From: Polytrichum commune
Taxonomy: Eukaryota > Streptophyta > Polytrichopsida > Polytrichales > Polytrichaceae
Length of the DNA stretch: 64,000 bases
NCBI GenBank assembly: GCA_950295325.1
Contig: OX485803.1
Span: 39,941,554 to 40,005,553, forward strand
Direction of reading: 5' to 3'
The notes under the pieces were generated by a model. That model was not told the DNA's origin. It saw nothing but the letters and a program-made list of their open reading frames with translations, and made no database searches. Shown in pieces: positions 52,089 to 62,181 of the stretch (within the stretch, counting starts at the first letter, position 1; each line of letters starts with the position of its first letter). The position numbers and the translations under genes were made by a program.

Positions 52089-52628
52089 GGTGCAAGGATG
52101 GTAAAGTGGACCAAAAATACGTTGCAATATACTTTAACTATAAGTTGTTGTGTTAAATACTCAAATGTAGAATAACAAGTTGAGCTTTTCAAAACATACC
52201 AGTAAAAATGATGCTAAAAAGGAAATGGTTGAATCTAGTTTTGGACATAGATTTCATGACCTTCAATAATTTGAAGTCAGGATGTTTTTCATATATCTTG
52301 AATGCATTATATACTTGAAAGCATCATCATGAAAATTTGTACAAAATCATCAATTTTATTTTATTTTATCGTATTGTAAACAAATTTTACACAGTTACCT
52401 ATTCAATATTGCCTACTTGCACACCACTTGCACCGTCTTTTAAAATATGTTGACTTTTCTTGAAATTGTTTTGTCATCATAAATTGCTTGGCTCTGTGAA
52501 TGAATATGTTTTTAAAATGTCTATGAATTTTTTTCTTCACAAATTTCAAATTTAGTGTATAGTTTTGAATCACTTTCACCTAAACCTAGGATTGAAATAG
52601 GAGTTGTCCACTTTACCATGCTTGCACT
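52089..52628 (+). mobile_element. Non-autonomous DNA element (MITE-like), copy 2, with 6-bp target duplication
   Basis: This 540-bp relative of the element at 1894-2508 has the same inverted ends (GGTGCAAGGATGGTAAAGTG on the left, CACTTTACCATGCTTGCACT on the right). It is flanked on both sides by TGGCAA (52083-52088 and 52629-52634), a plausible 6-bp target-site duplication. The interior is non-coding. The clean duplication defines the family's exact ends. Confidence 0.85.
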
Positions 52629-52634
52629 TGGCAA

Positions 52635-52811
52635 TATTATATTGGTTAGCACCCGCTCAAGTCCAACGCAGAAATTATTGTTTGGAATTCAAAATGATGA
52701 ACTAGGAAGCATTTTATGGTAGTCCGACATCGTTTTTTCTTAAGCATGTTGATTCAAGCCTTAAGGAACCTTTCATGTAGCAATCAAGTTTGTTGGGGGA
52801 AGCAACAAGCT
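52635..52811. other. Short spacer between two MITEs
   Basis: Nothing recognised. Confidence 0.4.
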
Positions 52812-52813
52812 TA

Positions 52814-53126
52814 AGGTAGAGGGGCCCTTTCCCGCTCGAATTTCAGATTGGCATGTTCATTGGGGAGTTATTAAGGGGGAATCAATCTTGGAAGATGTGC
52901 AAAGTACATTGGAAATTGGACCAATTGGAATAATTAATTTTGGATTAATATTGAATTAGTTATGAATTTTGGAAGGAGAACTCATAGGGGTACCCAAAAC
53001 CACTCACCCCAAAAATGTACACCATAATTACATGGAAGTTTGAGGTTGGAAGCTATAATGTACCTCTTGTTTGGATAGGTCTAGTGAGCGGTTTAAGGAC
53101 CCGAGCGGGAAAGGGCCCCTCTACCT
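52814..53126. mobile_element. 313-bp TA-flanked MITE (Stowaway-like by target site)
   Basis: The ends are a 25-bp inverted repeat: AGGTAGAGGGGCCCTTTCCC continuing GCTCG on the left, and its reverse complement on the right. TA lies directly outside at both ends, the target duplication of Tc1/mariner-type elements. There is no coding capacity. A related sequence start (AAGGTAGAGGG) appears at about 55048. Confidence 0.8.
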
Positions 53127-53474
53127 TAGTAAACTACCTCATCAACCAAATTTGCCACACTTAAATGTTGTTAATGAGCAAGGTACTTGACATTGGGTCA
53201 CATTTGGAAATGCCTCCATTTTCTTTATGGATATTCTTTTAATTATGTTTGCTAGAAAGGGTGAAATTGCTAGAAACTCTCAATGCAAGCTCGCTTCAAT
53301 TTTTAATAATCAATCCACACTTATTGGTGTGGGCCATCAGTGAACGGTTCTAACCAACACTGGTTACATTTGGTGGCTATCACTAGCCAAACTAGGGTTA
53401 AAAGTGACTCATGCTAAGTAGGAGCCGTTTGTTGGTTGTCCACACTAGTAAGTGGGGGCATCATGTTATTAGTG
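53127..53474. other. Intergenic DNA, nothing recognised
   Basis: No gene, repeat or RNA signal was recognised. Confidence 0.4.
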
Positions 53475-53484
53475 CTAGGAGATG

Positions 53485-53858
53485 AGGCACCACGGGCCTT
53501 GGCTTGGTGGTTAGGGCTCATGACCCCCAATGAGGAGGTTGTGGGTTCTATTCCCCATGCCGGTGTGATGCTCACCACCTTAGTCCACCCAATTATGGTG
53601 GGGGGTCCTTGGACCTTGTTGTATGGGTACCTCAAAGCCCTTTGGGGGGATACCATGTCCAGTATCTTCAAGGCACTAGTGGCTAGCTAGGAACTTGTAT
53701 AGTGTGTCACTATAGTGTCCATCCTCGAAAGGGGAGAGTAGTATTTGTCCCAATGTCCCCTTGTCCAGTGGGCATCGGGTCATTGGCATTACGAACGGAC
53801 ACTTTATTCACGCCAGCCCCTTGCTTGAAAGGGGTTGGAGTTTCTATCTATCTATCTA
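53485..53858 (+). mobile_element. tRNA-derived SINE, 374 bp, with perfect 10-bp target duplication
   Basis: The head has an RNA polymerase III box A-like TGGCTTGGTGG (53500-53510) and a box B-like GGTTCTATTCC (53544-53554), spaced as in a tRNA. The tail is (CTAT)n. CTAGGAGATG occurs directly on both sides (53475-53484 and 53859-53868), a textbook target-site duplication made by LINE machinery. The plus-strand open frame across it (53436-53690) is an accident of the SINE sequence. Confidence 0.9.
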
Positions 53859-53887
53859 CTAGGAGATGCCTCAAGGGTCAATAATGT

Positions 53888-53938
53888 CGAAGAAGAAGAA
53901 GAAGAAGAAGAAGAAGAAGAAGAAGAAGAAGAAGAAGC
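53888..53938. repeat. (GAA)n microsatellite
   Basis: About 17 GAA/AAG units, 20 bp beyond the SINE target duplication. Confidence 0.95.
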
Positions 53939-54716
53939 CTCTTCAAGCTCACCAAAACAAATTATGCTCTCTACAAACACATTAGAGCACACACTGATTT
54001 ATTTATTTTAAAGTATGGTAAAGGATAATTTAATTCATGAATTTAGTATCACTAAGTCAAAATTTTAACCCTCACTAATATTGAGATTTGACAAAATAGT
54101 GCATGTTTCGGGAATTAGTACCACACAAACTAAATGAGATAATCAATGTAGCCCATTTCTTCTAGGATGTGAAGCATGCTATTACTATAGGGAGCTCCCT
54201 ATTTCATCTATCCATGTGCTGGAATGTAGTTTCCACAAGGGATATAAATGGGTCATGGCAAATGTGAGCATGACACATGGCAATATTTGAGCAAAAAATA
54301 ATTTAGTTTGTGTTGGAATAGAGAGCCCTCTACGGTAGTACAAGATGGTTAGCAAGTACAATTCAAGGCCGTATCCATGAACCCCCTCATTTCCAGAGCT
54401 TATATGAATATATTATTCATAATCATAGTGAAAATTCTTGTGCTCATTAAATGGTCATATAAATTCCCCCAACTATGTTGACTATTGAGCATAGAATAAT
54501 TATCATAATTTGAGCACGCAATTCAATCTTCTTCAAACACACATCTTTTTTATACCCATTTCTAGAGCTATTCCTAACCATATATCACTCCACAATGATA
54601 TGTGTCCTTATAAGAATGTAATTGATTAAAAGTTATCTACCTTCATATGCCTTTGAAGGTGGCCTACTATTGACCTTGAAGAATTTTCGCTTGAACAAGG
54701 TCAAAAGTATGCCGCA

Positions 54717-54896
54717 TTAGTTTGAGATGACCCTAAAGTACCGGATGATAGTGGAGAGGTACCCAAACTGAATGGAGTGGTTGGCAGTTCGATCCCTGGA
54801 CGTGAAATCGTCTCTCTACTTGATGGAAAACTAGCCAAGTGATCAAGCGCCTTCTATGTACCAAAAACAAAAACAAAAACAAATAAATAAAAATAA
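54717..54896 (+). mobile_element. Second tRNA-derived SINE, 180 bp, with perfect 8-bp target duplication
   Basis: The body contains a box B-like GTTCGATCCC (54788 region) and ends in (AAAAAC)n followed by an AAATAA-rich tail. ATGCCGCA flanks it exactly at 54709-54716 and 54897-54904. Box A is degenerate (TAGTTTGAGATG near the 5' end). It is a different family from the SINE at 53485: other sequence, other tail. Confidence 0.85.
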
Positions 54897-54904
54897 ATGC
54901 CGCA

Positions 54905-57728
54905 CCCTGAGGAAAAAGAATGCCTCAAACTGCTTTAATCTGGGCAACTAAAAAGCACAAGATCAATTTACTTATGTAGCCAGTAGAATGAACGGGCACC
55001 TTCACCTTTTGCAAATTCCTTTGTACAAGCTCACAGCGGCAACCAAGTTAAGGTAGAGGGTGCTTAAACTGAGCCTTTTGGCTATTTCAGCCTATTTTTG
55101 GAGTCCATTGGGATTGGTGGTATGCATGTTTGGATCAACAAATAGGGTTAGACATACTAGAAATGAAAATCAAGTAAATTGCACATCATATAATTTAAAT
55201 ATAGAACAAACATTTGTAGTCACTTTACCCTTAAATGCTCATGCAATCGAAATGGGTCGTCACTTGATATTTTGATGGGGTTTGCAATTCACTAGGTGGC
55301 AATCTATGTGGATGGAAGGTATTTGTTGGTGTAGGGAGTGGTGCCCACTGCCATGTGGGCCAAAAGAACATACAAAAACCTCATACTCCAAGCCTGTAGA
55401 GCTTTTTTATTAGTTTGGCATTGCTTTTTTTGGGAGGCGGTTTCATGAGTTGCCCAAAATGTAGGAGCCAAATTTAGATGCCAATATGATGCCCAATTTG
55501 AGTGGATCTTTTCTTCCCTTAGGACAAGGTGACAGTTGTGCACAACTTGATCAAATGGATTTGGAAAAAATCGAGTGCACATGTTGCTTGCCCCATGAAA
55601 AAGGGGAAATCTTCCAGAATGACCTCATGTGGCCCCTCCAACTTTGAGGGTGATTGATTTCATCTAAATTTGCTCAAACAACCCCACATTTTTGGGAGTA
55701 GCTCATTTGTCATCCACATAACATATTATGGCAAAATTGCCAACTTTCAAACAAAAAAATGGCATGACTGAAGTGGTCATGAAGCAAAAAATTTCAAAAA
55801 TTTCTCTAGATGCCCCCCAAATGAAGGCCATGTTCATATGTGAATCTAATCTAGCAATGTGGTTTGATTGACTTCAAAAAAAATCGAAAAGGATATATGG
55901 TAGTCTAGTTCACATCCATACAATTGGATTTCAAGAAAACACAACCTAGTTTGTTACATCAACAAACAAAAAACCAACATTGGTGATGGAATGCCCAAAA
56001 ATGGAATGTGAAGGCTTGATTGTTTTATGGTTAATTTACCATAGCTTCCCAAATCATTTTCTAGACCCACACTTTTATCATTGCAAATGATACCCATCTA
56101 GACACTCACCCAAAACAACCTATGTTTTCCACCCCAAACCAACCCTACTTTCTCCCAAAATTGTTCCCACCGTTTGCCAAACCACCCCTACACTAAAACC
56201 AACATTCTACCCAAGAAACAAAATTGAGCCCTTGTAACTTTCACATGCGTGATCTTAAAAGAAACATATAAGTAGCCTACCCCTAGCTACATTCCAACAC
56301 TTGCCCAAATCTAATCCTACTTTTGCTCAACATCAACCCCACATTTTCTCAAAACCTTACCACTTTCACCCAAATCCATCCACACTTGTATCAAAGACAT
56401 TCAAACGGTTTAAGGTGTACTCCATGTTTGAGATTAGGAGACGTGCATAGGGAACACTTAAAATTAGTTTCAATGCAAGCTGCTCGCCCACCAAAATCTA
56501 GTGAAATGTAGATGCCACCGGGTGGAATCTACATTTCCACTAGAATCTGGTGAGTGGGCGGCCTACATGGAAACTAACCCTTCCAGGAAGGGGTTGGAAT
56601 GAGCACTCTCTACCTAAAGCATAGAATCAGGCATTGCTAGCTCAGAGTCTTCAAGTTTGGAATCAGAGATGAGTGCCTTCATACAATACTTGAGTCGCCT
56701 AAGCAATGATCTTGAGAGCCCAATTAGTGATTCAAAACTAGTTGAGGCAAGTTCCATCCACATCTGAAGATCTTGAGGAGGGAAAAGAAGTCACGAGTTT
56801 GCCAATGCATTTGACAGCTTAGTCGACTCAAACTTGACATGAAAATCTTCATCAGAACTCAGAATTACAATGTCGCTCTAAATCTATGTTTGGTGTGTCT
56901 TGTGAAATACCAATACCAGAAGTGGATAACACCAACAAATACACACCAATGGAGACAAACTCTTGCAAGGTTTGGGAGGAGATTGCGGAAGAGAGCTTGC
57001 AAGTTACCTTGCGGTCTTCATTATGCTGGAAATCCCTAAGTGGGTTTCATTCTAGAAACCTGTTCAGACGTCATTGAGCCTCATGAGATTTAAGTTTTGC
57101 AACAGAAAAGGTAAAGATATGGTCATCTAACATGCACGCAGTTGATGACAAGAATTCCCTGCAAGCTTACACTGCCAAGAAAAAGAAAAAGAATGCCTCC
57201 GAATCATTTGATTTTGTTCCTTGAACAAGAGTAATTCACACTTATGAATATCATATGAACCCACTCACACTTATGAACCCACTCTTGTTTCCTCCAGGCT
57301 AGAAGATCTACACTGTCATATGGACAGCAAAGTGTAGACCTCTGTACACCCTCAAAACATCTGTAGCAAACAATTTGGAAACAAGTGATGGCTATAGATT
57401 CAATCATGTTGCAAGGAAAGTGCATTATTCTCAAGGGAGAGAAGACGATGACCTATGGTACCCTACAAAGATGGTACCAAAGACAGGCTGAAGCGTGTAA
57501 ATTTTGAGTACATCTTCTACAATATGGAGCAGAAGCAAGTACTGCTCTGCTCCATCCTGAAGGATGTGTGTGTGGGATCCTGGACTTACAGTCCTCTGGA
57601 TACCTACGAGGATCCCTCTCATCTATAAGCGTCCCAAAAGAGATTCTATATACATGGTATGAATACAGATCGATGACATTGGTGCATCCACAAGAAAGCA
57701 CATGTTGTACATTCATAAAGTCCACCTT
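54905..57728. other. Intergenic DNA and 3' flank of MAF1
   Basis: No gene was recognised. The part near 57728 is the probable MAF1 3' UTR. An imperfect inverted repeat (TCTACATTTCCACTAGA-like) occurs near 56460-56560. Confidence 0.4.
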
Positions 57729-60700
57729 CTAGTCTTCAAGATCCATGCCCTCCACAACGTCCAGCTCCCAATCACTAGTGCCATCGTCACTTGATGTGTC
57801 ATCGATAGATGACTTACTGAAACCACATAACCAAAAACCCATTAATCTTGGCCCTAAGAAGGATATACGTTGATCCATTGACTGAGTGAAAACTTCAGGT
57901 CACTGTGAATTCATTGGTAAATTTAATATACATACACATATATATATATACACTACAGACATGATGAGATGCTGAGGCAACTTCTACCCAAGACAAGTGA
58001 GCTTCTGAAAATGTAGATGTGAATGTGATAGGCCAGTTATGCTTCAAGAACAATTGCAAATGACCCAAGTATACCTTGAGCATCGTGAACTGAAGTAGAG
58101 GATGCGTTTTTGCTTCTTGTTGTAGAAGAAGAAGTTGAATGACCATCTAAAGAATAGAACAATATCTTGTAGTGAGTAGGTTAGTTATTTGATGAATAAC
58201 TCTTTGCAACACAGACCTCTGCTCTAACAGGCCCTTGATGAAGCCAATGTTGTCTACTAGGATGAATCTTTCACTAGTGAATTAGAACCCAAGTGTCTGA
58301 TTTGTCTGCAGGTGCGGCTCATAAGAGGTCCTATGAGTACCCTCATATATGTCTAAATTTGCTTTCTGGTTTTTGGAGGGTTTGATATCTGAAGTGAACT
58401 AGTAGAGTCTACATTAAATTGGAGCACCAACATGTTAAGAACTCACATGGTACCAACATCAGCGAAAGGATCCCCTTCCACATCAGGCATGTAGCTGTAC
58501 ACCTCACACTCATTCAGCGCAATCACCTGTTCCAAAAAATTGCATATTTGCAATGAGTCTTACGTGTGATTATTTTGAAACCATATTCTGTGTATTACAA
58601 AAAATGTTCTGTACAGTCTGCATTTATATAATTTCTTCCACAACCTCAGACCTTCATCTTTTAGGTATTTCTCCCCTAAAGACAAACTATTAAAAAAGAT
58701 GTGTAACATAGACCTATCTTTCATTTGCATTGCACAGCTGCAAAATGAAGAGCGCCCCTCTTGCTTTCGATTGTACAATTTTAACTAAGACAGTAAAACC
58801 ATCAACAATCTTGCAGTAGTCCTCAACTCACCTCATCAATCGCACTCCAGATACATCCCAGTAATGATGTCTCATTTCCAACCTCTGTAGACCAGATCTG
58901 CTCATTGGCCAAAGGTTATGTTTAAAACTTCCCACAAGGACAAAACGCAATAGATTGTATTGTCAGTAGCATACTCAGCTGTAAGTATACTCTTGTGAAC
59001 ATCAACCTCTGATTGAAGCACAAGCCTATACACAATAACTAGGGGCACTCCTGTCTTGTTTGGATTCAGTACAAATTTCACTAATTCTTTGTAAAAAAAC
59101 TGGGATAAAGATGCAGGGAACAGAAAAGGTCTAGTCCTATACTTTAGTGCCACCTTTGGCCACTCATATTAAGCAACACCTTTGCCATCACATACTACCA
59201 ATATATATTGCGGAAGTGAGCTACTCTATTTGACAAACATGATTTCAAGGTGCGGCATCACATCATGGGGTGCAAGTTGAATCCCTTCAAGCACATCTCC
59301 TACCTTAGATGCTTCCACTAAGGACGTGTCAACCTTTTGTTTTGCAGCAAGAACTCCACGCTCTTTGGTGAAATGATGAGGACGCAACTTACTGGGTTAT
59401 TTGTAAAAACCAAACATGAAGTAAGTGGTTAGTGTGTCCACTTCCCAACAACCTGCAAACTAGATGCTTCAATTTCGCACTAAAACAGACGACCATGCGA
59501 AGCAATAGGAAATGGAGAGACTTGAACTCTCAGCTCCATAAGAGCAACGGCTTGAGACCGCTTGTCAACCATTGACATCACTTCTTATTTCTTTTCACAC
59601 GACTTGGGTTCTTTTGACATGGTTTGGGTTGTCATGCACAGGCATTGACAGTACCCACAAAATTCTCATGGAAATTGAGACTGCTTCCTCTCATGGACTG
59701 CACCTCTCATGGAAACGGCAATAGATGCCCACAACTTCCACCACGAAGACATCTTCAGCAGACTTTAAGTGGTTGCACCATTGGCGTCCACTGACACGTC
59801 AACATGGCTTTCAGCCTCTACCTGAAATCGTAGTCAGGGTACATGTGATTCAACGTCAGAATCAGGTTTATCAATGTCCTGCGGCTGGAGACACAAGAAC
59901 AACGAACAAACATCCACCAAGCTTACAAACAAAACAGTTGCAGCGTTGATAAAATTGATTACTACCTCATACTGACACTGATGTCTAGCAAGCAAATTGC
60001 AGCAAGCAAAAGCCACTACTAAATCGTTGTTTCACATCTTTGCTCTCCCTTATTGTCTTGTCTACAGAATATAACCCTTCAACAAACTTGCCAAAATATC
60101 CAAATTTGTAAGCAACCATACACACACACCAAACTGACAATTACAACTTGAATGTACACACATACCTCTCAGTGCTGGATAAAGGGCCAACTGGCGAGAC
60201 AGAGAGCGATGATGGAGAATGTTCTAAAGAATCTATCACCTGCAGAAAGGATACTATTATACCATTGATGACAGTTTTTATAAAAAGTGGCACACAACAA
60301 CAGTACTGAAAAATCACCTTAGATCGCTACTGCAAACTCACTATCAACAATTGGCAAATCTCATGAATTCCAAGTCTTGCCAATAGACATATCGAATGAG
60401 AATTGATATTGATGTCTTTGTGAAGTGGAAAACAGCCATAATTACAAGAAATTGAAAAGAGATCAAAACATGTAGCTCTTGACCATTCATGACAAGTATT
60501 CACGATAGATGATAAAACCAGTAGCAAGATTGTCTTGCACCCAATTTCATCATGCAGCTAGAAACTACAGACCAGTAAAGAAAATCAGATTGGCAACTAG
60601 ACATTTTGGCATCCTAAAAGAGGTAACAAATATCTTCAGACATCCATAGAACCAGCAGTGAAGTTACCTCTTGTTCCAAACTGCGTGTGAGCTTCTTGTC

Positions 60701-62098
60701 AATTCCTGCCATCTTGCCTGCAAATCGACAATCATGATCATCAACCATATTCCAGTAATGCTCATATAGCACAGTGATCTAGAGAATCCTCTGCAGTACA
60801 CCACTTTAAAAAACACCCTTCAGGGTCCTGTGCGGAGAATGAAATGCAGTAGGAAGTGACAAATCAGCAAGTTTTAATAGATACCTCATAAGATTTATCT
60901 GTATTAAGGCCAGTGGATCCTATGTATAGGACTAAAATCACCTCCATCAAATTAGCCAAACAAATGTGCGTTCCAAGCCTAGGAACAATCAAAAGCATTC
61001 AAAGACACTTCGTCATTCCAAAGTGACAGTGCAGGTAAAAACAGGTATGCGTATGGAAAACTTACAAGAATAAGCTTCTAGAACACCTTGAATTACACAT
61101 CCACCGATGTTGACATGAGAAAGGAAAGTGTTTATCCTGCAGATGTCACGGACACAAATTGCGAAGATGAGAATGACAGCTTTGAATTGAACATAAGATG
61201 TATCCAACGAAAAAAATCGATCACCTAGAACAGAATGATCAAAGCTCCAGAAGCTCAGTAAACACTCTGTACTCTTAATGCAAAAATGTATTCCTTTAAA
61301 ACCTGAAGTCATTAAACTAAATCAGTTTTTTGTCCCGGATTATTCCATCGGAACTAACATCATGCATGTAATTCCACCAAGGTCGTCGAAAAACTGCCTG
61401 GAAAACCTGGCGCTCTCGCTGTCAACTTTCTGTGCTTGGCGACATAGCGAACCACTGAAACCTCATCTAATACTCACTCGTCTTTCCTCAGACATTCAAT
61501 ATATCTCAAAGATTGTAGTGGCTACAATTCGCAAGCCGAAGTCTTTTAAAAACGCAAAACTCCGGCGTTACCAGAAAATAGTACAAATTGGTGGCGACAA
61601 TGAATTATCACAAATTTAGAACCGTCCCGGCGACGAACCTTGAAGAACAGAAAAATTCCACCCTGAGGCCTCAAATTTTCAGACTTCCGATTCCTACGCT
61701 CGTAATTGCAAACGTAACTCTCTAAGAGAATGTCCGAAGACAATAATTTCCTTTCTATTCTTTCTACCTCGCAGGTCCCAGACAACGACGGACGGCCAGC
61801 TCAATTTTCCAAAAACCAAAAAACAATGCCTACCTCACTACAATCCAGCGACACTGCAAAGATACGACTCCCAAACTTTAACAAAAGTCCAAGAAACAAA
61901 TAGCAAGCTCAACAGAAATTCCTCCAACACCACAACAACCTTCACACACATGCAAGAAACTAATAAATGACACACGCAGTCTAAATTCCCTCGCATAGTA
62001 ATTAACACGACAATGAGGCCAAAAAGAAATGCTCCAAGCCAAGGAAACACGGCAAGAATTTTTTACCGTGCAAGCGGGGTGTATTCGAGGAACTTCAT
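57729..62098 (-). CDS. MAF1: MAF1, repressor of RNA polymerase III
   Basis: Ten GT-AG exons join in phase to 225 codons plus stop: 62098-62067, 61136-61066, 60717-60668, 60239-60166, 59878-59822, 59391-59304, 58897-58832, 58526-58447, 58146-58075, 57816-57729. MAF1 binds and shuts down Pol III under stress or low TOR activity. The A-box region starts MKFLEYTPLARINTFL, followed by GVLEAYSCKMAGIDKKLTRS. TLINLILTLNHMYPDYDF and KLRPHHFTKERG follow. The B/C boxes are IWSAIDEVIALNECEVYSYM and WSFNFFFYNKKQKRILYF, and there is a typical acidic tail (SSDDGTSDWELDVVEGMDLED ending). The length fits plant MAF1 (about 224 residues). The 32-nt first exon was fixed by the MKFLEYTPL match to Arabidopsis MAF1 and a GTAAAA donor. 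A mutated copy of exon 9 sits at 46070. Confidence 0.95.
59509..59577 (-). tRNA. tRNA-Leu-like pseudo-tRNA or SINE head in MAF1 intron 5
   Basis: On the minus strand a perfect T-arm (GAGAG-TTCAAGT-CTCTC) follows a variable-arm-like hairpin (GCTC-TTATG-GAGC) and a CTCAAGC stretch that could be a CAA anticodon. A TTGAC/GTCAA pairing sits where a D-arm would be. The acceptor stem does not pair, so it is not a working tRNA. It may derive from a type II tRNA through a SINE or pseudogene route. Confidence 0.35.
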
Positions 62099-62173
62099 TG
62101 TTTGTAATCGTGGTCGCCGTTGTGCCGCAATGCCTCATAACGTTCTCCAACGTCTCCGTGCCTTGTAAATTGC

Positions 62174-62181
62174 AAACCCTA
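62174..62181. promoter_or_regulatory. Telo-box in the MAF1 promoter/5' leader
   Basis: AAACCCTA lies 76 bp upstream of the MAF1 start codon. Telo-boxes are common close to the transcription starts of plant growth-related genes. Function is inferred from the motif only. Confidence 0.4.

Noticed and set aside
53436-53690. Pair of open frames on both strands (84-85 codons)
   Set aside because: They lie over the head of the SINE bounded by a target duplication; the hydrophobic sequence is incidental.
57960-58003. Extra MAF1 exon between exons 9 and 10
   Set aside because: It has an AG acceptor but soon reaches TAG, whereas exon 9 joins exon 10 directly in phase and gives the expected acidic tail.
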